39,772 nt of DNA, from the NCBI GenBank assembly GCA_937886445.1, contig CALGBY010000038.1, forward strand, positions 1 to 39,772, given 5' to 3'. The DNA is from an uncultured Clostridia bacterium (GTDB taxonomy: Bacteria; Bacillota; Clostridia; Christensenellales; Aristaeellaceae). Positions 8,784 to 16,647 of the stretch are shown piece by piece. The translations under genes were made by a program, and so were the position numbers. Every line of letters starts with the position of its first letter. Positions within the stretch are counted from its first letter, which is position 1. The notes under the pieces are model-generated. The model did not search any database. It saw nothing but the letters and a program-made list of their open reading frames with translations, and was not told the origin of the DNA.

Positions 8784-9695
8784 TTGGATATCATTAAAGC
8801 ACTTGAAGAACGCGCGCCCGGTATGAAGGTAACGGAAAATGTGCCGATGAAGGACTATACCACGCTGCGCGTGGGCGGCCCTGCGAAGGTCATTGCCGAG
8901 GTGCGCCGCGTGGAGGATGTGCGCGAAACAGTGAAGGTGTGCCGCGAGGCGGGGCTGCCTGTGCTGGTGCTGGGCAATGGCAGCAATATGCTGGTATCGG
9001 ACGCCGGCTTCCCGGGCGTTGTTCTTTTGATGAAAAACAACGCGTTTTCGGGCATATCCGTATGGGATCAGGTGATCTCCGTGCAGGCGGGTGCCCTGAT
9101 GAGCAATCTGGCGAAAACGGCCTGTGAAAACGGATTGACGGGCCTTGAATGCGTGAGCGGGATCCCGGGCACCGTGGGCGGCGGCCTGTTCATGAACGCC
9201 GGCTCGTACGGCGGAGAGTTGGGAAGCTGTGTACAGAGCGTGACCGTGCTGCTTGAAAACGGAGAAATGGCCGTATACAGCCGGGAGGAAATGCGCTTTT
9301 CCTACAGGCATTCCCGCCCGATGGAGGAAAACAGCGTGGTGCTGGGAGCGGAATTCCTTCCTGAACGCGGTGACCGGGAGGAGATCGCCGAAAAAATGCG
9401 CGAGCTGAACGCCAGACGCCGTGACAAGCAGCCGCTTGAATACCCCAGTGCGGGCTCCTTTTTCAAGCGTCCGGATGGATATTTCGCGGGCGCGCTGATC
9501 GAGCAGTGCGGCCTGAAGGGCACGCGTGTGGGCGGTGCCGCCGTGAGCGAAAAGCACGCCGGCTTTCTCATCAATCTGGGCGGGGCCACCGCGAAGGATT
9601 TTGCCGACCTCTCTCTGCTGGTGAGCGGCCGGGTGTTTGATGCCTTCGGCGTGCGTCTTGAGCCCGAGGTGCGCTTTATCGGAGGAAACGAATGA
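8784..9695 (+). CDS. murB: UDP-N-acetylenolpyruvoylglucosamine reductase
   Basis: A 303-residue FAD enzyme that reduces UDP-GlcNAc-enolpyruvate to UDP-MurNAc with NADPH, an early cytosolic step of peptidoglycan synthesis. FAD-binding features are TTLRVGGPA near residue 28 and LGNGSNMLV; the catalytic serine lies in PSAGSFFKRP and the C-terminal catalytic glutamate in LEPEVRFIG. It is the Gram-positive type II form lacking the extra loop of E. coli MurB. Translation appears to start at TTG 8784, with GGAGGG at 8772-8777 about 6 bases upstream. It overlaps whiA by 4 bases (ATGA). Confidence 0.95.
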   Translation: MDIIKALEERAPGMKVTENVPMKDYTTLRVGGPAKVIAEVRRVEDVRETVKVCREAGLPVLVLGNGSNMLVSDAGFPGVVLLMKNNAFSGISVWDQVISVQAGALMSNLAKTACENGLTGLECVSGIPGTVGGGLFMNAGSYGGELGSCVQSVTVLLENGEMAVYSREEMRFSYRHSRPMEENSVVLGAEFLPERGDREEIAEKMRELNARRRDKQPLEYPSAGSFFKRPDGYFAGALIEQCGLKGTRVGGAAVSEKHAGFLINLGGATAKDFADLSLLVSGRVFDAFGVRLEPEVRFIGGNE

Positions 9696-10630
9696 CCTTT
9701 TCGATGCGTGCCAAGCAGGAAATGATGCGTATCCGCCCCGAAAAGCACTGCTGTGTGCTGTCGGAGTTGTCCGCGCTCACACAGTGTCTGGGCTCTCTCG
9801 GCCTGATGGGCGGCGGTAAATATAAGGTGACCTACCATGTGGAAAGCAGCGAACTGGCCAGACGCGTATTCGGTTTGCTGCTGATGGGGCTGCAGATCAC
9901 CGCGCAGATGGAATACAGCGTGCTGCCGCGTTTCGGCGGAAAAAACGCTGTGGATATGACGGTATCGGGCGCGGACGCAAGAAAGCTGCTGATCGCCCTG
10001 CATATGATGCGCACGGCGGAGGGCGGGGATGAGTTTCGCGGTATACCGCGTACAGCGGTCAACCGCAACTGCTGCCGCAGGGCGTTTCTGCGGGGCGCGT
10101 TTCTGGGGGGAGGCAGCGTAGGAGACCCGGATAACGATTACAGGGCCGAATTCGTCACCGTTACGGAGGACCGGGCAAACACCCTGCTGCGCGTGCTGGA
10201 AAAAAGCGGGATCAGGGGCGCGGTAACAGAGCGGCGCGGCCAAAAAATTGTATATGTGAAAAGCGGGGACGGGGTGGCCACCCTGCTTGCCGCGATGGGC
10301 GCGCACACCGCGCTGCTGGATATGGAAAACACGCGTATCCGCCGTGCCGCGGTGGGGCAGGCCAACCGTGCCATGAACTGCGATACCGCCAACATGCGCA
10401 GGCAGACGGATACCGGCCGCGCGCAGGCGGAGCGCATTATGGAGTACTCAAGGGCAAACGGTCTGGGCGCGCTGGATGAAACACTGTATGAACTGGCCAG
10501 AACAAGAATGGTCAACCCGGATATCTCTCTGGAGCAGCTGGGCGCCATGCTGGACCCGCCCGCGAGCAAATCAGCCGTGTGCTACAGGATGCGCAGGCTG
10601 ATGCGCATCATTGACGGAAGTAAAGAATAG
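9692..10630 (+). CDS. whiA: DNA-binding protein WhiA
   Basis: A 312-residue WhiA homologue: an N-terminal domain related to LAGLIDADG homing endonucleases (RRAFLRGAFLGGGSV is the family signature) and a C-terminal helix-turn-helix (ISLEQLGAML..SKSAVCYRMRRL). WhiA is a sporulation regulator in actinobacteria and is linked to cell division and chromosome segregation in Bacillus, without endonuclease activity. In most Firmicutes murB, rapZ (yvcJ), yvcK and whiA are consecutive; here whiA directly overlaps murB and the two middle genes are absent from the window. Confidence 0.94.
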   Translation: MTFSMRAKQEMMRIRPEKHCCVLSELSALTQCLGSLGLMGGGKYKVTYHVESSELARRVFGLLLMGLQITAQMEYSVLPRFGGKNAVDMTVSGADARKLLIALHMMRTAEGGDEFRGIPRTAVNRNCCRRAFLRGAFLGGGSVGDPDNDYRAEFVTVTEDRANTLLRVLEKSGIRGAVTERRGQKIVYVKSGDGVATLLAAMGAHTALLDMENTRIRRAAVGQANRAMNCDTANMRRQTDTGRAQAERIMEYSRANGLGALDETLYELARTRMVNPDISLEQLGAMLDPPASKSAVCYRMRRLMRIIDGSKE

Positions 10631-10739
10631 ACTGTGCAGCCTGTTTGAACCCCGTCCGGAGGGCGAACCCTAAGGATAACGAATGAGTGTTCTGCAGGCC
10701 GGCGGCGCCATCGGAAAATACCTGTATGCTTTATATGCA

Positions 10740-10789
10740 AAATCAAAGAAATCCGGCAGCCGGTATGTGCTGACGGATTTCTTTGATTT
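10740..10789. terminator. Long perfect hairpin between convergent genes (bidirectional terminator)
   Basis: Two perfect 16-base arms (10740-10755 and 10774-10789, left arm AAATCAAAGAAATCCG) enclose 18 bases that can form a further 4-base stem (CAGC/GCTG). It lies between whiA (forward) and the DinB-like gene (reverse). The distal arm is T-rich in both directions, fitting a bidirectional terminator. The rest of the 193-base gap holds no supportable gene. Confidence 0.7.
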
Positions 10790-10823
10790 ACGCTGCTTTG
10801 CCGAAAATGCAACGTGGACGGCA

Positions 10824-11507
10824 CTATTTTTCCGTATCCGGGGAAGCATACTGCTGTTTATGCAGCTTTTCAATGATCCTTTCCGCTGCCTCAATGTGCA
10901 TGATCCAGTGGCGGGACAGCGGCATCCGGATAAGCCCGCTCACATCCTTGCCGCACCAGTAATCGATCAGCCAGACAGCGCTTTCATCGGTGCTTACGGT
11001 ACGGGTGTCGCGAATGCGCTGCCTGTCGCTGTCCGTGAAGCGCTGTTTCAGGTCTTCATAACTGAGATCATTCAGCCACCGGTCTGTTTCTTCACGCACG
11101 GCCGCGGCGTATCCGTACAGAGCGGAGATATCCAGAGAGGCTGAAAAGGTGCCGATATCGCTTCCGGACAGCTCGTTGCCGGTGGTAATGACGGAGGCAC
11201 CGGTCTTTTTATCAAAGTCCTCTGAAAAGAAGACCTGTTCTCTGTTCCTGATGAGGGTGTTGACTGTGATATCCTCAATGCGCATGATGTGCCAGATAGA
11301 ATAGGCTACGCTCTTGCTGTGATAGCCCTTCGCGTTCATAAAAGGCATGGCGCACCAGTCGCTGTCACGAAGTGTTTCACGCCAGCCCGGCATTACGGAA
11401 AACAGCTCGCTTCTCAGGGAAAGAAGCTGCTCCTTCGCTTCCGGAAAGCCGGCCTTTGTAAGCAGTGACTGCATCCTTTTGTTTTTTTCAGACCATTCTC
11501 TGTTCAT
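10824..11507 (-). CDS. DinB-superfamily protein
   Basis: A 227-residue protein with the DinB four-helix-bundle pattern: SVAYSIWHIMRIEDITVN resembles the family's first metal-binding helix and SRHWIMHIEAAERI the C-terminal one, with histidines where the family places its metal triad. DinB-like proteins include thiol-dependent transferases and many members of unknown role; I cannot say which reaction this one performs. AAAGGGA lies about 5 bases before the ATG. It follows the exo-oligoxylanase gene by 40 bases on the same strand, so the two are probably co-transcribed. Nothing links the functions. Confidence 0.75.
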   Translation of the reverse strand: MNREWSEKNKRMQSLLTKAGFPEAKEQLLSLRSELFSVMPGWRETLRDSDWCAMPFMNAKGYHSKSVAYSIWHIMRIEDITVNTLIRNREQVFFSEDFDKKTGASVITTGNELSGSDIGTFSASLDISALYGYAAAVREETDRWLNDLSYEDLKQRFTDSDRQRIRDTRTVSTDESAVWLIDYWCGKDVSGLIRMPLSRHWIMHIEAAERIIEKLHKQQYASPDTEK

Positions 11508-11547
11508 AAAATCCCTTTCTGATGAAAAGCATGGCCCTGTTCCGCTT

Positions 11548-12681
11548 TCAGCCTTCCGGTTCCTCCTCCGGGATCCAGATCCGGTAGTTGCCGGAAAGCA
11601 TCATGACCGCGAACAGGTAAAGGCAGTTATCGTAATAACGCCGCTTTCCCCTGCGCAGAGGCGTGTTCCACAGGCGTTCCAGCCACTGCTTATCCAGCGT
11701 GACGGCGCTTGCGGCACCCAACGTGGCAAGCAGCCCCACAGGATGCATCACGGGCTCCTCCGCGATCTCGCCCTTGAGCGAACAGGCCCATTCCATGCAG
11801 TCGGGACGGGCCTTCAAAAAGGCCTGCAGACGGTATTCCACCGCGTCCAGCCGCTCATCCTCCCCAAACCAGATGTGGTTGAGAGCGATATTGGAGGCAA
11901 CGCGGTAGGCATCGGAGTAAAAGGTGAACGGCTTATCCATGAAGGGACGGCAGGTGCCGTCAAATTCCGCGTGTGTAGGTGAAAGCCCGGTTTCGGGATC
12001 CGCCGCCGCGGCGATGTGCCGGCGGCTGGCCTCCGCGGCCTCGCGCCAGAAATCCCTGTCCCTTTCATCGGCCAGCAGGGCGAAAAGTTCATAAAAGTGC
12101 GGCAGATGGTAGGAAGGATCGCTCCACAGCGTTTCCGGGATGAAGCGGATGCAATACGTATCGGGATCCCACATGGGCATGCCGCCCTCCACCATCTCGC
12201 TTTGATGCACGCAGTGGCGCAGGATATCCCGCGCAAGCTCCGCGTAGTCAAATTCATCGCTCTTCCAGCGTGCCGCCGCCATGAACAGCGCCATCGCGTA
12301 GTACTCTTCACCGTCCGGCGCGGGGCCCCACGCGTTTTTTGTTCCGTCCGGCTGCACAGACCAGGCGAAGTATCCCGCGTGAACGCCCGTATCCATCCGC
12401 ATATAGCGCAGAGAGAAGCGCAGCAGCTTGTCAAACAGATCCTGCCTTCCCAGCTGCACGCACATCATCATGCCGTAGCTCATGCCCTCGGTGCGCGCGT
12501 CATCGTTGCCCGTGTCCACCAGGCATCCCGCGTCCGGATCCGTATCATGCCAGATGCTTTCCTCTTCGTCAAAAAACATCGTGTTGAAGCAATCCGCCAC
12601 CCGCTGCGCCGCGGTTTCATCGTCAATGCCGATCAGTTCAAAGTAATTTCTGTATTCACCTGTTTCAAACGCTCCGGCCAT
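11548..12681 (-). CDS. GH8 reducing-end xylose-releasing exo-oligoxylanase
   Basis: A 377-residue GH8 enzyme closest to Rex (EC 3.2.1.156), which removes xylose from the reducing end of xylo-oligosaccharides. E65 in DARTEGMSYGMM and D257 in TFYSDAYR fit the acid and base of Bacillus halodurans Rex (E70, D263) with a nearly constant offset. WHDTDPDAG and YHLPHFYELFA are also typical. There is no signal peptide, so it acts in the cytoplasm on imported oligosaccharides. It has its own promoter (minus-strand TATAAT at 12741-12746) and is divergent from the MBL-fold gene. With the GH43 at 19.4 kb it points to use of xylan. Confidence 0.9.
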   Translation of the reverse strand: MAGAFETGEYRNYFELIGIDDETAAQRVADCFNTMFFDEEESIWHDTDPDAGCLVDTGNDDARTEGMSYGMMMCVQLGRQDLFDKLLRFSLRYMRMDTGVHAGYFAWSVQPDGTKNAWGPAPDGEEYYAMALFMAAARWKSDEFDYAELARDILRHCVHQSEMVEGGMPMWDPDTYCIRFIPETLWSDPSYHLPHFYELFALLADERDRDFWREAAEASRRHIAAAADPETGLSPTHAEFDGTCRPFMDKPFTFYSDAYRVASNIALNHIWFGEDERLDAVEYRLQAFLKARPDCMEWACSLKGEIAEEPVMHPVGLLATLGAASAVTLDKQWLERLWNTPLRRGKRRYYDNCLYLFAVMMLSGNYRIWIPEEEPEG

Positions 12682-12740
12682 ATCAGCAGCCCTCCGCTTT
12701 TCGAATTTTTCTTTATCCGCCTCCCGCGGGCACTGCCCAC

Positions 12741-12769
12741 ATTATACACTTATCCCTCTGCCCGCGCAA
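12741..12769 (-). promoter_or_regulatory. Promoter of the rex-dinB pair
   Basis: On the minus strand TTGCGC (12764-12769) is followed after 17 bases by a perfect TATAAT (12741-12746), about 60 bases before the Rex start codon. The -35 matches only in TTG, but the -10 and spacing are ideal. Confidence 0.65.
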
Positions 12770-12801
12770 TAAAAACCCTTCCTAAAGAGATGGAAAACAG
12801 A

Positions 12802-12831
12802 TTGTCAGCGCGCGGCGCGCGATGGTATAAT
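12802..12831 (+). promoter_or_regulatory. Promoter of the MBL-fold gene with GC palindrome in the spacer
   Basis: TTGTCA (12802-12807), an 18-base spacer, then TATAAT (12826-12831). The spacer is almost wholly the symmetric run GCGCGCGGCGCGC (12809-12821), in a place where a repressor could block the polymerase. The palindrome is seen; an operator role is a guess. Confidence 0.7.
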
Positions 12832-12863
12832 GTATAGGGTTTTTGATTTTTCAGGAGGCAGAA

Positions 12864-13556
12864 ATGAAACTGAACAGGCTGTCTGAAAGGATATGGGTAT
12901 ATCCTTATGAGGAGGAACGGGACAGGCCGAACCTTTCCTATATCCGCGGGGATCATTTCAGCATCGCGGTGGACGCGGGGCATTCCGATGCCCATACGGC
13001 GGAATTCTACCGGGCGCTCGGGGAAGCGGGGCTTCCGCTCCCGAAGGTGACCGCTGTTACACACTGGCATTGGGATCATACGCTGGGAATGCATGCGGTA
13101 CACGGGCTTACGGCGGCATGCACGCGTACCAATGAACATCTGAAGCAGTTCAGGCAATCGCTTTCACAGCCCGGAGGACGCGAACGGCATCTCGCGCTGC
13201 ATGAGAGCATCCGCAGGGAATACGCGGGCGGAAAGCCCATCATTACGGCGGAGGCTGATATTGTGTTTTCGGGAGAGCTGCTGCTGGATGCCGGGAATTG
13301 CCCCGTGCGCCTGATCGGGACGGACGCGCCCCATACCGATGATTCCGTTCTCGTTTTTGCCGAAAGCGAAAGGGTGCTGTTTATCGGGGATGCCGCCTGC
13401 GACACCTTTCCGGACGGGGTCAAGGACATCGTGCTCGCGGGAAGGCTGGCGGATACGATCAGCGGGCTGAACGCAGGGATCTGTCTTGAAGGCCACTGGA
13501 CGCCGCTTTCCGCTGAGGAAACGATCCGCGATCTGCTTGAACAGGATATACGATGA
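12864..13556 (+). CDS. MBL-fold metallohydrolase
   Basis: A 230-residue metallo-beta-lactamase-fold hydrolase. The metal motif HWHWDH is at residues 67-72; later ligands are expected in GTDAPHTDDSVLV (His), FIGDAAC (bridging Asp) and LEGHWTP (His). This set defines a dinuclear zinc or iron hydrolase; the substrate is unknown. AGGAGG at 12853-12858 selects the ATG at 12864 over a TTG at 12843. Cytosolic. It has its own promoter and is followed by a separate promoter for the PHP phosphatase. Confidence 0.88.
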   Translation: MKLNRLSERIWVYPYEEERDRPNLSYIRGDHFSIAVDAGHSDAHTAEFYRALGEAGLPLPKVTAVTHWHWDHTLGMHAVHGLTAACTRTNEHLKQFRQSLSQPGGRERHLALHESIRREYAGGKPIITAEADIVFSGELLLDAGNCPVRLIGTDAPHTDDSVLVFAESERVLFIGDAACDTFPDGVKDIVLAGRLADTISGLNAGICLEGHWTPLSAEETIRDLLEQDIR

Positions 13557-13565
13557 CCGCGGCGA

Positions 13566-13595
13566 TTGACACGGCACACGGCTGTATGCTAAAAT
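13566..13595 (+). promoter_or_regulatory. Promoter of the cpsB-DUF368 pair
   Basis: A perfect TTGACA (13566-13571), 18 bases, then TAAAAT (13590-13595) preceded by TG as an extended -10. A leader of about 70 bases separates it from the phosphatase gene. Confidence 0.75.
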
Positions 13596-13670
13596 CACTG
13601 TGCGGGCGGTTCCGCGCTGTACGCCGGAGACGCCTGCCGAGTATGTTTTGAGCCGGAAGAAGGGATACGG

Positions 13671-14378
13671 ATGTTTACGGATATTCATTCCCATGTTATC
13701 TGGGGTGTTGATGACGGCGTGTCGTCATTTGAAAAGGCACAGCAGCTTCTGAGAGAATGCGCGGCGGACGGGATCGACAGGATCGTGACCACTCCGCATG
13801 TTACCCCCGGTCATTCCGAGTTTCCGGAGGAGAGATACCTGAGGCATCTTGAGGATACCCGCGCGTGGCTCAGGGACAATGATATCCCGATCACGCTTCA
13901 TACCGGGGCCGAGATCCTGTACACCTCCTATACGGAACGGTTTCTTTCCGAGAGGAGGCTGCGTACGCTGGCGGACAGCGGATATATGCTGGTGGAATTC
14001 ATGCCGTCGGATAAGTATGACCGCCTGCGCCGTGCCGCGGCGGAGATAGGGAACGCGGGCTTTACCCCTGTGTTTGCTCATGTGGAACGCTATGAATGCC
14101 TGAAAAAGACAGATCAGATACGTGAACTGATCGACGATTTCAATGTGCTCATCCAGGTGAACGCCCATACGGTGACAGAAAAACCCTCTTTTTTCAGAAG
14201 AAAGTTTATTTACGGCCTTTTTGAAGAGGATCTGGTGGATTTTGTGGGTACGGATACACACGATATGTCTTCCCGCCATCCCAATATGAAGGAGGCCTAT
14301 GCCCGCCTTTCGGAATGGCTCGGCAGCGAGAAGGCGGACGCGCTTACCGGCGGAAACCAGAAAATGCTGTTTGAATGA
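13671..14378 (+). CDS. CpsB/YwqE-type PHP-domain protein-tyrosine phosphatase
   Basis: A 235-residue PHP-fold metal-dependent phosphatase of the CpsB/CapC/YwqE family, which removes phosphate from bacterial tyrosine kinases that control polysaccharide export. The metal-binding motifs are DIHSHVIWGVDDG (residues 4-16), TTPHVTPGH, HTGAEI, FAHVERYE and GTDTHDMSSRHP. A loose purine-rich site (GAAGAAGGGA) precedes the start. No tyrosine kinase, Wzz-like or glycosyltransferase gene lies within the window; instead the next gene, 21 bases on, is a lipid-carrier flippase. Confidence 0.88.
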   Translation: MFTDIHSHVIWGVDDGVSSFEKAQQLLRECAADGIDRIVTTPHVTPGHSEFPEERYLRHLEDTRAWLRDNDIPITLHTGAEILYTSYTERFLSERRLRTLADSGYMLVEFMPSDKYDRLRRAAAEIGNAGFTPVFAHVERYECLKKTDQIRELIDDFNVLIQVNAHTVTEKPSFFRRKFIYGLFEEDLVDFVGTDTHDMSSRHPNMKEAYARLSEWLGSEKADALTGGNQKMLFE

Positions 14379-14399
14379 TTTGACCTTACGGAGGAAACA

Positions 14400-15320
14400 A
14401 TGAAAAGCTTAGGCAATTTTATTATGCAGGTGCTGCGCGGGATCGTGATCGGCCTCGCGAATGTGATCCCCGGTGTGTCCGGCGGCACGATGATGGTGTC
14501 GATGGGCATCTATGATACTGTTATATACAGCATCAACCATCTGTTTTCGGAATTCAAAAAATGTTTCAAGGTGCTTCTGCCCTACCTGATCGGTATGGTG
14601 ATCGCGATCCTCGCCGGTGCCGTTGGCCTGAAGGTGGCGTTTGCCGAGTTCCCTCTGCCCACCAACGCGCTGTTTATCGGCCTGATTCTGGGCAGCCTTC
14701 CCTTCATTCTTCACGAGGTGCGGGGACAGAAGATCGGCTGGCAGGGTGTGCTTTTCTTTGCCGCGTTTTTTGCCCTGGTCGTACTGCAGAAGGTGCTTGA
14801 GGGCAACGGAACGGTGACCATCGAGCTTTCCGTGGGTGAAGTGATCAAGCTGCTTCTGCTGGGAATGGTCGCCTCCGCCACGATGGTGGTGCCCGGCGTA
14901 TCAGGCAGCATGATGCTGAAAACATTGGGCTACTATGAGCCTATCGTGACCGGTTCCCTGCCTGAGCTGCTGAGCGGGCTGAAGGAAGTGCTGGCCGGTA
15001 CGGCCGGCGCCTGGGACACCGTGCTTCACAATGTGGGCATTCTTCTGCCGTTTGGCATCGGTATCATCATCGGCTTTTTCGGTATCGCAAAGCTGATCGC
15101 CTTCCTTTTCAAGCACTGGAAGGGGTGGACCTACTGCGCGATCCTCGGTATGGTGGCCGCGTCTCCCGTGGTGATCCTGATGAACAGCGCGCTGTACGAA
15201 AACATCAGTGTGCTCTGGGTCGTGGAAGCCGTGCTCTGCTTCGGCATTGGTGTGGTGATCGCGCTGCTGTTCGGAGAGGATACCGGCGCGGAAAAAGACA
15301 TTCAAAAAGACCGTGTATGA
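14400..15320 (+). CDS. DUF368 membrane protein, likely undecaprenyl-phosphate flippase (PopT family)
   Basis: A 306-residue polytopic membrane protein of the DUF368 family. Members (PopT) have been shown to return undecaprenyl phosphate across the membrane for reuse in cell-wall and polysaccharide synthesis. The two repeated hallmark motifs are NVIPGVSGGT near residue 21 and VVPGVSGSMML near 163, consistent with an inverted-repeat transporter fold. CGGAGG lies about 6 bases before the ATG. It ends just before a strong terminator. Pairing with a CpsB-type phosphatase suggests the two serve surface glycan assembly. Confidence 0.9.
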   Translation: MKSLGNFIMQVLRGIVIGLANVIPGVSGGTMMVSMGIYDTVIYSINHLFSEFKKCFKVLLPYLIGMVIAILAGAVGLKVAFAEFPLPTNALFIGLILGSLPFILHEVRGQKIGWQGVLFFAAFFALVVLQKVLEGNGTVTIELSVGEVIKLLLLGMVASATMVVPGVSGSMMLKTLGYYEPIVTGSLPELLSGLKEVLAGTAGAWDTVLHNVGILLPFGIGIIIGFFGIAKLIAFLFKHWKGWTYCAILGMVAASPVVILMNSALYENISVLWVVEAVLCFGIGVVIALLFGEDTGAEKDIQKDRV

Positions 15321-15325
15321 ACGAT

Positions 15326-15360
15326 GGCCCGCGGAGTGTTGCTCCGCGGGCCGTTGATAT
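15326..15360 (+). terminator. Terminator after the DUF368 gene
   Basis: Perfect 11-base arms GGCCCGCGGAG (15326-15336) and CTCCGCGGGCC (15342-15352) with a 5-base loop. The T-run after it is broken (GTTGATATTTTCC), but the stem is very stable and starts 6 bases after the stop codon. Confidence 0.75.
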
Positions 15361-15413
15361 TTTCCGACAAGACCGGTGATTTCAAATATTTTGAAAAAAC
15401 AGCAAATTATTGC

Positions 15414-15441
15414 TTGACACACGCCGAGAAAGTGCTATAAT
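15414..15441 (+). promoter_or_regulatory. Strong promoter of the tRNA-Lys gene
   Basis: Perfect TTGACA (15414-15419) and perfect TATAAT (15436-15441) with a 16-base spacer and TGC just before the -10. Transcription should start about 10-15 bases before the mature tRNA. Confidence 0.85.
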
Positions 15442-15461
15442 AACATCTGTTCCCGCAAGAC

Positions 15462-15537
15462 GCGCCATTAGCTCAGTTGGTAGAGCACCTGACTCTTAAT
15501 CAGGGTGTCCCGGGTTCGAGTCCCTGATGGCGCACCA
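15462..15537 (+). tRNA. tRNA-Lys (anticodon CTT)
   Basis: A 76-base tRNA with encoded CCA. The acceptor arms GCGCCAT (15462-15468) and ATGGCGC (15527-15533) pair fully; the discriminator is A and CCA is at 15535-15537. The anticodon stem CCTGA/TCAGG holds loop CTCTTAA, giving CTT (codon AAG). The D-arm AGCTCAGTTGG and T-loop GGTTCGAGTCC are standard. Sole RNA gene seen here, with its own promoter and terminator. Confidence 0.97.
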
Positions 15538-15540
15538 AAG

Positions 15541-15575
15541 CGAACCGTGTTCCGAAAGATCCGGTTCGTTTTTTT
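15541..15575 (+). terminator. Terminator of tRNA-Lys
   Basis: CGAACCG (15541-15547) pairs with CGGTTCG (15562-15568), followed by seven T. It begins four bases after the CCA end. Confidence 0.88.
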
Positions 15576-15613
15576 GTACGTTTTGATGAAAAAACTGTGT
15601 ATCGGCAGGTACA

Positions 15614-16345
15614 TTAATGAAGTTCCTCACGACCGGTGTATGCGCGCAAACCGGCCAATAGTGCGCTTTTGTAAGCCTTTCCGATTGGGATAAGCGTGCC
15701 GTCATTCATAAGCACTTTTTCATCGCGGACAGACTGAATGTAACGCATGTTTATAATAAAGCTTTTGCCACACCGTGCAAAGGACTGCCCGGGAAGCATC
15801 TCAAGCAGCCGGCAGAGCGGAAAACGCAGTGGGATCCTTTCTCCATCGATCATGTGTATTTCGACAGCATGCAGCCGTACTTCAATGTAGGTGATATCGC
15901 TGTACGGTATTGCCGTGTACGGTTTGTGAATGATCAGAAAGGGAGAACTGTTCTGCTTGTATTTCCAAAACCGGTACGCGCTGTTCAAACATTCTGTCAG
16001 CGGTTCTGTTTCGACGGGCTTTATCAGGTAACGGAACAGGCTTAATCGATAGCCTTCCGCTGCGTATTCGGGGCGGTCGGTGACAAAAACGATCATCATT
16101 CTGCTGTTCGTCCTCCGGATAATGTCTGCGAGTTCCGGTCCGCTTATTTCCCCGGGAAAACAGGTATCAATAAAGAGAAGATCGGCTGTTTCTGAGAAAT
16201 CGGTATATTCAAGCAGATACTCCGAAGAGGAAAAGGTTTCTATCGAAACAGCCGGAAGACAGTCACTTTCCTTTGCCCAGCTCAGAATACGCTCTTTTGT
16301 ATTCTGCAGATATTTGAAATCCCTGTCGCATAAGATGATACGCAT
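15614..16345 (-). CDS. Orphan LytTR-type response regulator
   Basis: A 243-residue AlgR/AgrA-class regulator. The receiver domain covers about residues 1-120: an acidic pair in ILCDRD, the phospho-acceptor D60 in LLFIDTCFPGEISG, a Thr in VFVTDRPEY and the Lys in FRYLIKPVE. The LytTR DNA-binding domain follows (YTAIPYSDITYIEV to the C terminus, with FARCGKSFIINMRYI). I start at the ATG at 16345, where the receiver fold begins; the frame is open 88 codons further upstream without homology. No histidine kinase gene adjoins it. It faces the CotH-like gene across a 525-base divergent gap and could regulate it or distant genes. Confidence 0.87.
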   Translation of the reverse strand: MRIILCDRDFKYLQNTKERILSWAKESDCLPAVSIETFSSSEYLLEYTDFSETADLLFIDTCFPGEISGPELADIIRRTNSRMMIVFVTDRPEYAAEGYRLSLFRYLIKPVETEPLTECLNSAYRFWKYKQNSSPFLIIHKPYTAIPYSDITYIEVRLHAVEIHMIDGERIPLRFPLCRLLEMLPGQSFARCGKSFIINMRYIQSVRDEKVLMNDGTLIPIGKAYKSALLAGLRAYTGREELH

Positions 16346-16614
16346 GCTTTCCCACATCCTTTTTACTGTCAGATCGGGAGCTTTTTCCCTTCCCTTATAT
16401 AAGATGCCGAAAAACTGTTTTTGTTGCAGAAAAAGCAAAATTATATTTTTGTGTAATGATTTGAAAGAAATGGTATCCTTTCGTATGCAGAGAGTAAAGC
16501 GCCATACGATGACGGATAAAGCAGCAAAAGACTGTTTTGAAAACGCGAATATTATCCATTCTATGATAGGGACTGACGTTTTGTGCCTATATCCTGCTTT
16601 TGGTGCCAAACTGC
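16346..16614. other. Gap between LytTR and CotH-like genes, AT-rich
   Basis: No supportable gene. The stretch is richer in A and T than its surroundings. A minus-strand TATAAT (16440-16445) could be the -10 for the LytTR gene, but I see no convincing -35. A 10-base palindrome CTTATATAAG lies near 16395. The forward frame open across 16080-16628 is the shadow of the regulator gene plus noncoding sequence. Confidence 0.4.
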
Positions 16615-16643
16615 TTGACGTGATATAGAATTTTTGATATATG
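16615..16643 (+). promoter_or_regulatory. Promoter of the CotH-like gene
   Basis: TTGACG (16615-16620), 17 bases, then TATATG (16638-16643) with TG as an extended -10. A start near 16650 would make a leader of about 220 bases. Confidence 0.55.
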
Positions 16644-16647
16644 TGAA

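Noticed and set aside
10683..11144. Forward open frame of 153 codons after whiA
   Set aside because: It runs through the terminator-like hairpin and is antisense to the DinB-like gene; no ribosome site and no homology.
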